A stretch of DNA of 64,000 bases from Oegoconia quadripuncta (GCA_949316235.1 OX438758.1:8465731-8529730); one strand, 5' to 3'; positions 1 through 14,036 are shown, numbered from the stretch's first letter. Numbers and translations: made by a program. The notes: generated by a model not told the origin, from the sequence alone.

Positions 1-84
1 CTTTAGGCATAGTGCGGGAATTTAGTTATATAACATATCATATCAAATTAAAATTACCACTGTGAATGTCGTAGAAGAGACTTA

Positions 85-222
85 GGGTCGTATTAATAAA
101 TCGATCTTGAGATCGTGTCTCAGTTTCAATACAATTTTTTTAAATACTGTTTTAATATGCAACAGGATCTTAGCGTCAACTTAAAGTCAACTCAATTTGA
201 GAACGGTTTACTCATACGGGCC
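85..222. mobile_element. MITE family A copy 1 (PIF/Harbinger-like)
   Basis: Terminal inverted repeats resembling GGCCCGTATTAATAAA (here GGGTCGTATTAATAAATC at the left, ACGGGCC at the right). Flanks are TTA and TAA, a decayed 3-base target duplication. About 138 bases, non-coding. The most diverged of three copies. Confidence 0.7.
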
Positions 223-1304
223 TAAGATCTCTAATACTATTATCTAAAAAAAATATCAATAGCTGCTTTATATTCTATAAATAATTTGAGTCGCGACATT
301 TCCATTAGAGAAAATTTTTCAAAAAACAGTTATAAGAGGTTATTGATCGATTTTAGAAAATAAATACATCAGTTCTGAGTACTTTCTGCGATACTGCAGT
401 TTACAGTAGTAATTTTCATTTAATATTATAGGTTTTAAAACATACCCATTTATTCTATCAACCGTAATTATTTATTCTATGTTTAAGGTGTCTACATACA
501 TATAATGTAATAAGATAAAATAAAAAAAAAAATCCCACTATCAATTTGTAATACAAGCGCAACTAGAAACTCAACTACCCTAAAGAGCATGTGTTACCTC
601 ATCACTTAGTTTTTATAACTATATCTGCACTATACGCAAAAGTAATCTACCAATTTGTTAAAAAACATTTTTATTCTGTCATTGAGAGGTACTGTATCCA
701 TGTGCAAAAAATTACGATCTTTAAGATTAGCCAGCAAAAATCGTTCCCTTACTGGATTAAATATATCAACTGAATAATTGAATTATTAATATTCTTCCTA
801 AAAGAACATCGACAATTCCAATTTACACCACACATGAATAAATCTACGCAAATGAAGTTGGTATGCCTTTACATGATATTAGTTTGGTGAGTAACTATGG
901 CATGTACTGCGCTAGGAATGCCAGTGATTGACTAATTAATGGTCTGCATTGGTATCCGATGGCTACAAATGGCTACAATTACATTCACTATTACTTGGAA
1001 ATAGTATTTGTTGGCTTAAGCTGTCTCTTAAGTTATAGGTAACTTACTAACAGTTCAAACTCAAAATATTAAGGCAAATTATGTAGTAATCATTCTGAAC
1101 GGTCAATCATATCAATGACCTGTTATCTAATGTTGACGAAATATGAGTTATATTTTTCAGGAAGTTTTTATACATCGAAGTGCTTAGATAATACGTGATA
1201 TTTTTTTTTCACTAATTATATATCTTCTTGGTTTACAAAAGTAAAAATCGTCACGTTATACTTCTCTTAAAGCATGAAAGGGAAAAGAACACAGTTTATC
1301 AATC

Positions 1305-1450
1305 AATCAAACAACCAAACAAATACTCTTTATTTCACAATTAACAAAAACTACATAAAGATTACAGCGTACATCATTAATCGCACAAAAAGGTGGCCTT
1401 ATCGTTAACAGGGATCTTTTCCTGGCAAACTTTACGGTAAAGATACAAGC
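1305..1450 (-). mobile_element. LINE 3' end fragment
   Basis: A CAATCAATCAAACAA tail is followed by AAATACTCTTTATT and a block matching the 3' ends at 36685-36890 and 43780-43860 (shared GGTGGCCTTATC and GGATCTTTTCC-type words). Orientation is minus, with the tail at the left. Confidence 0.45.
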
Positions 1451-1529
1451 TGAGGAGGTTTATATAAGTCAGTCTATCCTTTTTTATCGCTATCAAAATT
1501 TGTAGATCACGTATCTACTTACGTAATTA

Positions 1530-1582
1530 ATTCGATATTCGTCATCATCATACAGCCACAGGACGTCCACATGGAATCATAT
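1530..1582 (-). mobile_element. LINE tail fragment, CATCATCAT type
   Basis: TCATCATCATACAGCC followed by AGGACGTCCAC, the worn 3' end of the LINE family better preserved at 41810-41935. Confidence 0.45.
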
Positions 1583-2446
1583 TAATTGCTTTGAATCCTT
1601 ATCCATATTTTTTGCATGCGTAAAGTGCATGGAGTGGATTAAAATTGAGAGTGCGTAAAGCGTGGAGCATATGTCGCAGTTAGAGCGGTGAGCCCCGCGG
1701 GGGACGCACCCTACACCGCCAGCAAATGAGATTTTACTCAAATGACTTGTTTTAGCGAAAAAACAAAAAAAAACTGTATTTCTAGAGGTACTATAACCAA
1801 TTTATTTGCTATATTAGGATGTAATTTGAACTTCGCAGTTAATGACTTATTAGGAATTAAATTAACAAAATCTCTACTCGCATTCTTTTTGTGTCAAAAG
1901 CTTGTGTGCTTCATACACCACCCGCTAAGCTAGGTGTTTACAGTAATTTATATACATATAAAGGTTTCTAAATCAGCCTGGGTAGCTGTTCACTACAACA
2001 CAGGTTTTGGAGCCAAACTTTAACATTTCACTTATCGCTAAGTACCTACACCTTATCTCAAAGATCATCTTGTTTCTTCTATCAAAGAACCATTCTAAGT
2101 GAATCCCAAACCATAACTTAGAACTTCGTCAGACAAGTGAAAACAAATTAAATTCCCAAAGACGGTGCTTATCAAAGAAGGCCTAAGCGGTCCGCGCCTG
2201 ATCATGACTGTTCTCTAGTGAAGGACTTTGATGTGCACTCAGGCGAGAAGGCCTTAAGAATGCCTTGTGGAGTCCCCGCCCTGTCTAAACTTACAATTTA
2301 AATAAATGTAGGTAAATTAGATGGATATAACGTATGCTTGTAAACTGGAGTTCTAAATAAAGAAAGACTATAAATTATATATTAGTCATATTGAATGTTT
2401 GATACCGATTGGAAGGTCGCTCATAGCAACTACTCTGCTTACAATT

Positions 2447-2757
2447 TTTTAATGCACAACGGGTTAGCACTTGATCTTAATCACACATGATGTTAAGCGA
2501 AGATGGGGCTGAAGGTGAAAACGTACTGACCCGGAAACCCCATATTTGGGGGACTTATCTCTGCCAACCGGAACACGACAATGCTATTAACATTGCTGTT
2601 TGGCAGCAGACTTAGATAAGATGGTGGTAGGTAGCCATAGTCAGACATTTAAAATGCCTTACCACCTACCAAACCGTGTACTAACCATGTACCCCGCTGG
2701 GTTCGAACCCGCGACCTCCGATTTGTAAACCTTATGTTGTTTACATTGAGACACCCA
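2447..2757 (-). mobile_element. SINE1, tRNA-derived, full-length copy
   Basis: Reads from the 3' end (T-rich, GCACAACGGGTTAGCACTTG) to a tRNA-like head with the B-box complement GGGTTCGAACCCG near 2699-2712. The shared core contains TCTCTGCCAACCGGAACAC and a GCTATTAACATTGCTG block. Transcription by RNA polymerase III from the head is expected for this class. Confidence 0.85.
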
Positions 2758-2930
2758 TATTTATTGTAATTTAAAAAATTACACCTAAGTATTTAGCAAT
2801 ATACACATTCTTAGTAGCCAGTGCAGATTGAAAGACATAACAAGTAATGACTTCTTAAGCTTGGTCTCACAACGTTCCAATTAAAATTCCTCATAACTCA
2901 ATAATATATTTCATGGAACTCTAAAGCACT

Positions 2931-3290
2931 TTACAACAAAATAGAAAGTAACACGGCAATAATAATAACGGGAGCGTAATATAAAAATTGCATATATCCC
3001 GGCTTAGCGCGCACGTGGCGGGCGATACTTATCTCGCTTCGCTTCGCACCCTCTCGCGATGGACGCTCGGCACGGGAATAGTTTACTGTGCTCCGAGACT
3101 TTAGTTGAGATTTTTGAAAATATGTGTTTGTAATAAATAATTCAAATAAAATAATAGTCGATATCTCCAGCGACAAGAGGGACTGGCAGCTACCTCTATC
3201 AACACATTAGTATTGGGATACAGAGAGGTAACCCTGCCAGTGTCCTAGGTACGGTGCCCCACGGCACTGACCTAAATTTTGTTTACTTTG
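2931..3290. other. GC-rich block of unknown type
   Basis: Contains CGCTTCGCTTCGCACC-type words and, near 3185-3290, short inverted pairs (CTGGCAGCTACCTC with GAGAGGTAACCCTGCCAG). No gene or named repeat is recognised. The minus-strand frame across it has no recognisable domain. Confidence 0.35.
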
Positions 3291-3909
3291 TAAATTTAGT
3301 AAATTTTGCGAAAACCTATGTTTTATGCCATTAATTACACTTGGATCATTGCTTATGTGTAACCGCGTTCTGGTCCTCAAGAATTTGCTGTTCTTGTCAT
3401 CGACTCGCTAATAACAATGTTTATATTATGTATTGCCGCCTGACAAGGTATGTTAGTACTTACATACGTATTGTAACTATGGCATGTGTAATGCAATAAA
3501 TATGTGAATATTTGGTGTTATTTAAGTCACAACAATAAAACGATAAAGTGAGTTTTTGAAATACGTTTTGTTTTCGAAAAATGGTTGTAAAATGGTTTAT
3601 GTGTTATACTTAGATGAAAGATTGTAAGATGTTCCCCTAGTAACTTTATCTATTTTTCAAAATTTTCTAAAAAAATCGATGAACATTTAATTTTCATCGA
3701 CTGCATTTTACACACTTTTGAAAAGAAATCTGTACATAATTTCCTACTTTCTTTAAAGCTGTGTTTATGGCGATTTGACGAGAAGAGTATTCTCCTTAGA
3801 GAAATACGGAATACGATAGGAATGAATGAGATGATATGATGATATTGGAAATTTGATAACTTCATTACGAACATCATTGAAGAGAAGTACAAGGAAAGAA
3901 AGAAAGAAG

Positions 3910-4160
3910 ACCAAGGAAAAATTCACACAGTGGAAATCAGCTATTTTGACAATGTCAAGAAACTGTGCCGAAAGAGTTATTCAATATTTTAAGGTGTTGC
4001 TGGGATCCTTATTCTCATACGCAGATACTGCTTTAGCTATAATAATATCCCAAAAATGTGCTTAAATAGTGCCACCGAGATATACAAGTCCCAAAATTAG
4101 TGCTTCAAAAAAACATCGAAGCTATTTAGATATTTTCCTGAAAATAGCAGCGTAGATGAC
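3910..4160 (+). mobile_element. Repeat family C copy
   Basis: Shares phrases with 34132-34400 and 54360-54960: AAATCAGCTATTTTGACAA, CTGTGCCGAAA, a TTCTCATACGCAGA word and ATAGTGCCACCGA. Class unknown; perhaps the non-coding part of a LINE or DNA element. Confidence 0.55.
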
Positions 4161-4789
4161 AGTCTTTTTGTTGATTATATAATTATGATACAATATTAAA
4201 TGTATACATTGTTAATCTATAAATTGCCGTGTCTTTTACATGATCGGGTCATTTTGTTTGCTGCTTTTCTGTTCCCGTTTACACTAGGTCTCTTCCCAGG
4301 CCTCGTCACGGGGGTTCTAGAACAGGTTGCAACGAACTCTATTAAAAACTGCAATCGGTGATATTAGCTTTTAAGCCGACTGATATAAATCTAATGGTAT
4401 AATGTTCAATACTCGCATTGTATATGGAGCATATTGCCCACGTGTCGAGGGAGGCGGGGCTCGAGGGGACCACTTATTGGATATAAACCTTGTAATTAAC
4501 TCGTTCAGTATTACGTGGGGTTAGGTGTGCACAGTCAATTTATTTTCCTCGTGTAGAAATAAAACAGTAATATTGAACAGACTTAATTAAGCAGGTATTT
4601 TTTAAATAAATATATTTTGGTAATTTAGTTTATACCTTCATTTAATAAAAAATAAATTATATTTATTGTTTTCTCGACAATATGGAGACTTAAGACTAAT
4701 TGCATTTTCCGATATGAAAAATGAAAATGAAAAATATTTAATTTCACAACAACTTAACATGTAAATATTAACAATATTCTATGTCTGTT

Positions 4790-5416
4790 TACACGCTATA
4801 TTGGCTTCTATTGTTTTTTTTTAATCTATAAATTTGTAAGACGGTTTATTCTGTACAGAATATGCCACGCTTCACGTATCTGCTTAAAACCCCTCCATCA
4901 CCGCTTAATACCTAAATTTTCAATTTTATACAGCATCCTGGCAATCACCGTGTTTGGGGACGCCAAGACACTGTTACAACCTCCTATCTCAAACAAATTA
5001 TAGATTATTTGAAGTTGCCTTATTTCTGCATCGTTCGGGACACGTTTATATACGGATATTTAGACACGATATACGTCTTCTGTGATCCCACATTCTGTGC
5101 AATGCGGTGATGGTATTTTACCCATTAAGTATCCGAAACTATTTAATGGAATATGTCCTGATCGAAGCCTGAAGGCCGTGACAATGTTTGTTCTGCTCAT
5201 ATCAGCATCTCCGAACCAAGGGCTATGAAAAAGCTGAGGTTGGATTGTTTTGTACATTCTATTGTTGGTATAACTAGGAGGGCCTGTGATCCCCACACTA
5301 GGCGGACCTGTATCGTGTGGATCACTCACAGAAAGTATTCTACAACAATTATAACCTCCGTCTTGGCCGAGAAGTGAACAATGTTTTGGGAAAAAGAAAA
5401 TGTTTATTAAAAACAC
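4790..5416 (-). mobile_element. LINE remnant with C-terminal zinc-knuckle ORF
   Basis: The minus frame 5416-5060 encodes RTNIVTAFRLRSGHIPLNSF and then SPHCTECGITEDVY. This is the Cys-x2-Cys region near the C-terminus of R1/Jockey-type non-LTR retrotransposons. A homologous segment lies on the plus strand at 28640-29066. The reading frame decays beyond 5060 toward the 3' end. Confidence 0.7.
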
Positions 5417-5904
5417 AGTATGCTACTCAAAATTCAACCTAATAAAATTTAAGTAATCTTGTAAGTTTTTTTTTTCATTTGCAATCGGGTAACAAACATA
5501 ATATGATTGGTTTAATAAAAAATTGTAGGTATGTGGAGTCTAGTGACTGTAGGAAGATGCTTTACAGGTCACCAGGTCTTCTCAAAATTGCTTTTTTGAC
5601 ATTTTTTAAAGGTGTCATTAATATAATCGAATCGCCAAAATTGGCAAATAACCGACTGTAACAAGAAATAATTAACAAATCGGTTCACAATTGACGAGGT
5701 TATCGTGCAACAAACATTCAAGAATAACAGTCGATTTGATGACCTGCTCCTTTTTGAAATCGTTTTAAAACATAAAGATATCTAAATATAGGATAATGGC
5801 TAGTTGGTAAAGTTGATATTAATTTTTAGAAATAGTGATTTATGAAAGTATAGGTAAACTATGTATGATGGATAATATTATATCACAAGTATAGGTTTGT
5901 TTTA

Positions 5905-6050
5905 GGCCCGTATTAATAAATCGTTCTTGAGATTGAGATCGCGTCTCAGTCCCAAGATCATTTTTTCTGATGCTGTTTTAATATGCAACAGATTCTCAAG
6001 CGTCAACTTGAGGCCATGTCAATCTTGAGAACGGTTTATTAATACGGGCC
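5905..6050. mobile_element. MITE family A copy 2 (PIF/Harbinger-like)
   Basis: Terminal inverted repeats GGCCCGTATTAATAAATCG and CGGTTTATTAATACGGGCC, with perfect TTA duplications at 5902-5904 and 6051-6053. 146 bases. The 3-base TTA target site is typical of PIF/Harbinger. The interior also folds (GTTCTTGAGAT with AATCTTGAGAAC). Confidence 0.85.
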
Positions 6051-6951
6051 TTAGTAAACCGCAGAACAGACAGACAACGCAAATATAAGAATCACGAGTT
6101 GAAACAAACTAAACAGAACACTGACATTCCCCTGGAGGCATTTATGCAAGTGACGTCAACATAAAACACACGTGACAGACAAGACAATCGCAAATATATA
6201 TATTTATTTATCCTTCCGATTACACTCAACAACATCAATGTAAGCCTTAAATCCTTCAAATTATGGTATTAATTTCCCTCCAACACTTCTTACTTTTAAC
6301 CAACTTCGATGATTTTTTTATTTACCCAAAAATTTAACCAAATCTCTATTGAACAAGAAACATTTTTGTTTGTCATTGCATTGACTTCTTCATATATTGT
6401 CAAAAGTTTGAAATTCGACTCTATTCTTGTGGGTGAAGATAGGTTATCAATGATAGGGGAAGAGTGGGGTGGATGGGACTATCATCGACCACATGCATGT
6501 CACGTGTGCGTCACGTGCCATCTCCGATAATCTTCTTTACCGGACTCCTTTGTTACAATTTGTTTCTGCCCTACCCCCGTGAGATCGGCGTCTCAGATAG
6601 GATGCGTAATGATATTTTAAATCAGTGTTCTGAACGAGCTATTTATTGGACTTGTTATTGCATCGGATCAAATGTAAACGAACCCTTATACGCAACTTCA
6701 GTTTAATAAAATAGCAAATTATAAAATGCGCTGTTGGTACATTCTCAAGATCTAAAATCGGCTCTTGAAGAATAATCACAGTTAGGGTAACCATGTATTA
6801 ATGAGGTATAGACTTTTTATGTTTTAGGCTGGATTTTAAGACGTTAGGATTTTTCGAAAATTTAAAATAGTATTCATAACTATTAAGTTACTAACTTACT
6901 ACTATTTATTTTTAAGTTACTAACCAAAATATGGGTCTAATCCTGAAATAA

Positions 6952-7048
6952 ACTATTTTTATTTTATTTTACTTTATTTATTAAAAAATATGAAAGTTAC
7001 AACTTTTATATTTTTTAATAAATAAAATAAAGTAAAATAAAACTATTT
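6952..7048. repeat. AT-rich imperfect palindrome
   Basis: TTTATTTATTAAAAAATAT and its complement flank GAAAGTTACAACTTT. The outer arms agree only loosely. Could be a simple-sequence hairpin or a worn MITE. Confidence 0.6.
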
Positions 7049-8369
7049 AACGCATACTCAACTAAACTCAAGTATCTACAAAGGTACCTATATAAGTAGG
7101 TATCTAATTCCAAATAACCTGGATCACCACGCATCATTTCAACACTTTGACACTTGACACAATATTTGACACGTTTAGAAAAACTAATACAAAAGTCTCT
7201 GTTACTCGCCAAAAACCATAGACAATTCAATAAAGATGTGGCGAAAAAAATCCAGCGCGAGTGACATTAAAGTGACAAGAAAATATCACGACAATGAAAT
7301 AAAGTTGTCATCCCCAGCAAAAGGGCCGGGGAGCGTGCTAAATGCATTAATTTGGCCTGGACTTAGTGGCCCGGAAGTGATTTGCTACGGGAACGCATGT
7401 TCCAGATATGACCCTATGACAACTATTGACTAGAGATGTCATTGAGAATCGTATTCGTATCCGAAAATCCGTATATCTAGTTACTTAACAAACAATGATA
7501 ATCCGATGTAAAACTTTTGTGTAACATTTTTTAGGTTTCAGACATAATATCATTGTATCTGTTGGAAGCGATTGATTTTGTTTATTATTATTTGTGAAAT
7601 TAGATACATTACTTATTGCTCCTTATTTCGTGATTTTTATTTAAAGTTCATAATATACAATTTCTATTGGTGTACTATTTTATTTACACCTAGTATATAT
7701 AGGTGCACTCAGAAACCCAGAAACAAATATTGATTATATAACACAAATTTATATCTAAACTATCGTAAATGAATATTCAATTATCCCAAAAATATGTCCC
7801 ATCACTAACAACCCTACAGTTGAAACCGCCACACTTTTAATCTTGATAACCGAAATTAGATTTTCACCCTACAACCTTTAAATATAAAGTTGAATAGAAA
7901 AATGAAACGTTTAGGGTTGTATGAATAGATAATAGGGTTTAATATCGTTACTATTTTTTAGTCAAGGGTCGTTACTAAAGGCTTAATGACAGTTTTTACG
8001 CTTTTGTTTGTTGTTAAGCTGCCATGAAAATTATAAGTACAAATGAAATATACTTTGAACGATATTCCCTTTAATGATCACACTAGACCGACTGTTAATG
8101 CTTGGAATACTGCTGTCACTTCTGAAATAGTTCGGTGAAACACCTATACGCTTTTATTGGATGAATTTCGGTAGGCGATAGGATGGTATCCAAATCTTTG
8201 CGATCAATAACCAAACTTCTTCATTCATTCATAACGCGGATTACTAAGGTATACAAGACCTTCAAAGCTATGGCATACACTAGGATCGAAAAGTCTATCT
8301 TCAACTACATTGAGCGTTCGTGAGATTGTGGTTAAACTCATCAAGTTCATAATAATGGGTGTGAATGAT

Positions 8370-8387
8370 ATATATATATATATATAT
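8370..8387. repeat. (TA)n microsatellite
   Basis: About nine TA dinucleotides in unique-looking intronic DNA. Confidence 0.9.
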
Positions 8388-9388
8388 GTAACTATTACTT
8401 AGTTTGTCATAATTAGCTAATTAAACATCTTCATAGTTTCAGTAAGGTTAATAGTGTAGTGTATACTGTGTATACGGTAACAGCTATAAATAAAATAAGG
8501 ACAATTTACAGACGTCAAGTGAAAATCATTGAAACAAACCTTAATGGATTTTGAAACTTCACACGTATTTAGTAATACTTGATTAATTTGTCATACGTAT
8601 GTGTAACATCGAATCCATTTCGTTTCAAACTTAACGAAGTCAGACACGAGTCAGCCGTTAGCAAAACGAGCCCTTGACGTTAATATATTCAACCTTTGAG
8701 CGTCCTCTTAAACAATATACCTATCCAAACAACCGATATTTGATAAATACGAGAACATCAAAGCTTCATACGATATCATACCTGTTCGTAGTAGTACGTA
8801 TATCTACCCTTAACGTTCCCCCGTTGATAACTTAAAGACTTTATCCCCTGTACAGGAATTTTTACGGCAACAAAAGCCTTCATATTTTCTTTATTCATGC
8901 CGTGTCAAAATCGCCCTGCTTCCCCCCTTTAAAAGCGAAAAAAGAGATAGCCGCCCAACTCTTTCGCTCTCATTAAAACAACATATCTCGGTCTCGTTTA
9001 CGGAATTTCCCTCTGTTTCGGTTTTTATGTTTTTCTCGATATCTTGGTGGAGTACTTAATGTTGGGTTTCTTTTTTTTTAAGAAACCGTCACCAACAGGG
9101 TGATGGCGCGAATTTCTTAATTAATTTATGTTAAGTATTCGCGAGGGGATTCGGAAAGGGCATTTAAGAATTCCGTCATGATTCAGTCGTAAAATGGCGA
9201 CGTCGTTTTCGTCGTAGACTGACGGTGTTATTATTACTTACTTCACCTTTTTCGCTACGTTAAACTGTTGAGATGTTTTCATTAACACTTTTGTTTTGTG
9301 GAACTGTTTTATTATAAATTCGAACGAGTGGAGGACGCGCGTCGTAACGGACGTCGGTTGGTTTGTTAGTTATTTATTAAGTGTCTTT

Positions 9389-9600
9389 TTTATGAATAGC
9401 GGGTTAGCACTTGACCTCAAACACACCTGATGTAAAGTAAAGATGAACCCTTACTTGGAGGATTGGATATCTTATCTCAAACAGCCGGAATGTAACTAGC
9501 TAGGCATACATTTGCTCTACCACCAACTAAAACGTAGCCTGGGAATCGAACCCTTTTGTAAATTATTTCGTATACATTGAGCTACTGAGTTGTTGAGGTG
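9389..9600 (-). mobile_element. SINE1, degraded copy
   Basis: Recognisable by GCGGGTTAGCACTTGACC, ACACACCTGATGTAAAG and TATCTTATCTC. The tRNA-like head is eroded (GGGAATCGAACCC near 9540). Clearly older than the 36902 or 63727 copies. Confidence 0.75.
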
Positions 9601-9999
9601 GTGGCATTATTTTTATTAGTAACTATAAATTGTTTTTTTTTTTTAATTTGTATAAACTCTGCCAACAAAATTACAGTACTTACTCTTATGTAAAAACATA
9701 ATTTTAAATTAGTATTACCGAATATATTATGTATTTGTCGGAGCTATCGAAAAATACTCCCTGAAACTACCCTCTTTATTATTATAAAAGCATCAACCTT
9801 TATATCCGAAGACATATCGACTACTAAAGGATGTCCCAGAAGGGAGCCACCCCGTATTCAAAAAAGGGAAAAATGAAGAAAAAAGTTATAACGTCATATT
9901 GTTTTGCCACGAAGTGGTGGGGGAGAGGGGAGACAAAAGGGGAGCCCTGTATAGTGCTGGGGAAAGATAAGGCGTTATAGCATCCTGTATATAGCCGCA

Positions 10000-10350
10000 C
10001 TGTAGATATGCTTTTCTATTGTGCATCACATCTCGCCTTTTCATATTTCCACAACGTTCGAAAGAAACGTAAAACGCTGAATTTTGATTTACGTGATGCC
10101 AGAATATACAAAGTGGAATTCAGCTTAAATAGTGCCAAATAGTGGCCAAAGGAGAAAAAGTACCACTGTAGTTTAAGGAACTCGAATAGAATAGAAACAG
10201 CCCGTCTCTTCCCGTGGGTGTCGTAAAAGGCGACTAAGGGACTTTCCACAAAAAAAACATCTATAGATTTGCATGTTTCAACGGCGATGGGCTCACCACC
10301 TGTCACGTGTGCATTCTGTATATTTCATAAGGTGAACCGTTATGTGTTAC
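10000..10350. mobile_element. LINE-derived mosaic
   Basis: Contains a family C piece (CAAAGTGGAATTCAGC, AAATAGTGCCAAATAG), a tail-like GAATAGAATAGAA at about 10184, then CCCGTGGGTGTCGTAAAAGG with ACTAAGGGACTTTCCAC, a 3' block found again at 39695-39830, 46420-46500 and 56690-56815. Confidence 0.55.
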
Positions 10351-10631
10351 TTGCTTTTCGATTAGGGAACCATAATATACCCTATACTTTGAATTCTAAT
10401 ATGTACACCATGCTGAGCATCGAACCAGTAACGATGAGTTTAGTAGTACTATTGAAAAAAACACACGATTGGTTATGTTATTTAACAATGCACACAACCT
10501 ACCTATTTCAAATGCATATGTTCTTATACCCAAAGGTTGCATGGAAGAGATCGCTTATGAGGGAATTCTCGGTCCAGCTTGTACGGCTTACGGAGAGATG
10601 GTTTATTTGATCTGAATAAGCTCTTAAGCTA

Positions 10632-10964
<333 letters not shown>

Positions 10965-12746
10965 TTACCCAACCATAAAAGTGTCGCTAATGTGAATCAA
11001 TTGAATCTACAACTGTGTCTTCGGGTAATAGAATGATTTTGAATTTGGAATCAATACAACTCTAGCCTGGTATTCTATTTTAAATGGTTTTGACAGCCGA
11101 TAAATTGATTCCGTATCGCAAAGTTTTAAATTAAGAATACAAGCGCACACGAAATTTAAATCTTTCAATATTGATTAGAATAAGATATAAGTATCAAATT
11201 CCTGAAATTGGCACAAAGCTACAACTAGTGCCACACCAAAAAAAAAAAAAAAAAAAAAGTATCAAATTCCATTAAAACCATATTATTTAAAGTTGGAACG
11301 TATTCATGTCTGTGATGTGACTGTGACAATTTTTTAAAAACTAAAGAGCTGAGCACTTTTTAGGTCGTATGCAAATTTAAAAAGTAAATGTGGTAAAATG
11401 GCGGGCTTCTTTTGCTAAATCAATCTTCGTGTTCTTGGTAAATCAATGTTCGCTTCGACCGTAATGGCCGTCCTATGCAGTAGGTAACTATTGATCGACT
11501 AAGTATGAACTTTTCAATGGAAGACCGATTTATTTTTAGTAATTTTAGTATCCACTATACACACATACTACGAGTAATACTTAATAATTTCCTCTTCAAA
11601 CATTATTTTTATTTATCTCTAATGACTATTTTACTCGTTACAAAGCAGCGTTGGTGAACGACCAGCAGATTGAACAGTATCGTAGGAGTGACTCGCAGAA
11701 ATCAACTTTAGCTCGTGACTTGCAAAATGTATTGCAGACTTCAGTCTGGGCGGGAAACTTTGATGACATAAGGTCAAATTATTAACAAAGTGTAGATAAA
11801 TAATATATATGTGTCCAATTCAAAAAATCTTGGTACCTATTTTATAATCGATGAATGACTAAGTAATGACAGGAAAGTACCTCAAAATCAGGTAATTACT
11901 GTTACACATAAAAGATTATCTGTAACAGAAACACATTGGTCTCGATCGATGGGAATACTTTGTATCTAAACAATCACGTGTTCAATTAATCGAGATTAAC
12001 CAATTAGGAAATTTTAACCATACAGGGCTTCCCAAGTCTATGCTACATGAGGGAAATACCATAGATATTGTAGAAGGATATTATGCTGAAAGGAGACTTT
12101 ATTTTATTTTTAAATGTTAGTAATTCTGCATTCTAAGATTTTCTAAAAATTATTTGTTTCGTCTGGGAATCGAACCGACTAAAATGTGAAAAAAGTTTGA
12201 AGTATTTCTAAATACTTACTAATGAAAGCTATCTATTTAATGATAATATTGCTATTTTCAGAACGTCGTCGTCGTCGAATTGTTATTACATATTGAACAA
12301 AAAGACTTGAATTTTATTTCATTACCCACCGATATTTAAGAACGTCATCGGTAGCAATAAAACTATTTCTACTCAACACCTACGTGTAGTATTAACTTAA
12401 ATGGATAAAATTTTCAGTTTTCGCAAGCAAACTGTCACGGCAGGCTGTCCCTATCCAGAGGGTGACCAGTACGGTATCAAATTTCTATGGTGCGTCGTCG
12501 CGTCGCGCAGGATATCAGGTTCAGTGCCGGTAGGTGCAGTTTGTTTTTATTGACTTTACATTCACCATATTGGCCAACTGTCGCTTTATTGCAGTTTTAA
12601 AACATTAAATGTTTACTTGGAAAACCAGAGCTTTGAGAACTGTATATTAAAGGAAACAAAAAACAAGAAAAAACAATTTGTACGCAATTCTAGAATGAAG
12701 GATTAACATTTGGCAGATCGATTATATAATTTAAATAAAACTTTAT

Positions 12747-12965
12747 TTAAGACAATTTTCACCAATTGTCTAGTCCTAAATTAGGGAAAGCCTGTTTTAT
12801 ATCTACTAGATACTAGTTAACGGATACATAACTATTTTTATACCTATAGCCGTCCGTGACTTGGGCGTAATTGTTCATAAGCAAACATTTACTCCTAACG
12901 GGATTTGAACCCGTCATCGTTGGTTTCGAATGCAGAGTCTCTATACCCACTACACCACTCGGTCC
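12747..12965 (-). mobile_element. SINE2, tRNA-derived
   Basis: Diverged copy. The right end carries the complement of a B-box (GGGATTTGAACCCG) and of the A-box region (CACTACACCACTCGGTC). Better copies of this tRNA-derived family are at 13202 and 34549. Confidence 0.8.
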
Positions 12966-13201
12966 TAAAGAGAAATATTTGGAAAATATAACATTTATAC
13001 CTATCAAAAATATTTCAACTTCAGTAGACTTCAAGTATATTCTTTGACAGTAAGGTTTACGGGCGATCTGATATCGATAAGTATCTACCTATTTTACTTA
13101 AAAAATGTGCTAAGTCATAATTTATTTGTTGTACATTTGCACATAAAGTAACTTTTATTGAAATGAGAAAACGAGACAATACATCTGTAGAGTAAATAGT
13201 A

Positions 13202-13422
13202 AATATTTCGGACACTTACACCAATCATCTAGTCCCAAACTAACAAAGCTTGTGCTATGGATACTAGATAACGGATAAACATACATAAATATTTATATAA
13301 ACATTCAAGACTCGGGAATAAATGTTGGTATTGATCACACAAACATTTACCCCTCGCGGGATTCGAACCCGCAACCGTTGGTTTCGCTGATAGGGTCACT
13401 ATCCACTACACCAATCGGTCGT
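13202..13422 (-). mobile_element. SINE2, tRNA-derived, good copy
   Basis: Read on the minus strand: ACCGATTGGTGTAGTGGATA (A-box region), GCGGGTTCGAATCCCGCG (B-box), a body with ATGTATGTTTATCCG, and an end AGTGTCCGAAATATTTAC. The head resembles a tRNA but lacks a plausible full cloverleaf followed by normal flank, so it is not a tRNA gene. Confidence 0.88.
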
Positions 13423-13861
13423 CCACCAAGAATAGCAACTCTGTAATATTTTTACTTACCTTTAAATATCTGACAAGGGCCTAAACCGCAATACAAAACT
13501 CAATTGACATTTATACCAGATAAAAAATAGAAACTATGTATCACGTTACACGTTATGTTACCTAAAACCAACCTTCATCATCACCTTGTCAACCACCAAT
13601 TTTGTTGGCCTCTCATTATTGAAGAGCTACAAGTCGCTAGAGGTCTCTACAAGTTGGTCCATATCCTTGTGGTTTAGAACTATGAGGTGCGATAGACAGC
13701 TATGATCATGCGGTCACGACCAGTTAGATCTCGGATATGTTACCTACTGCATTTTTGGGATAGTTCGGAGTAAGGTTGCTGGGGCTAGATCATGACAGTT
13801 GTTTACAGTTTGTTAAAACAAATAATAAATTATGTATTTATTGTTGAATTTATTTTGAACT

Positions 13862-14036
13862 AGCTTTAATGTTGTTAATCCCGCGGGAACTACTCACTTT
13901 ATCGGGGATAAGAAATATGTCTTTAATCCGGGGTATTTTCTACCTATATACCAAATTTCATCCAAATCCGTTCAGCCGTTTCGCCGTGATGGAGCAACAA
14001 ATACACAAACATCCAAACTTTCATTTATAATATTAG
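13862..14036 (-). mobile_element. Lepidopteran GGATGAAATTTGGTA repeat
   Basis: Minus-strand copy bounded by CTAGCTTT and TATAATATTAGAT, with the shared core ACCAAATTTCATCCAAATCC. Very common in Lepidoptera; class uncertain (RTE- or SINE-like). Also at 17161, 32547 and 37884. Confidence 0.7.

Noticed and set aside
10269..10610. 113-codon plus-strand ORF near eyeless exon 3
   Set aside because: Starts inside a LINE-derived block shared with 39770 and 56700; no domain.
13350..13422. tRNA gene candidate (A and B boxes)
   Set aside because: The same tRNA-like head with the same body and end recurs at nine places in the window (SINE2), so it is a SINE head and not a functional tRNA gene.
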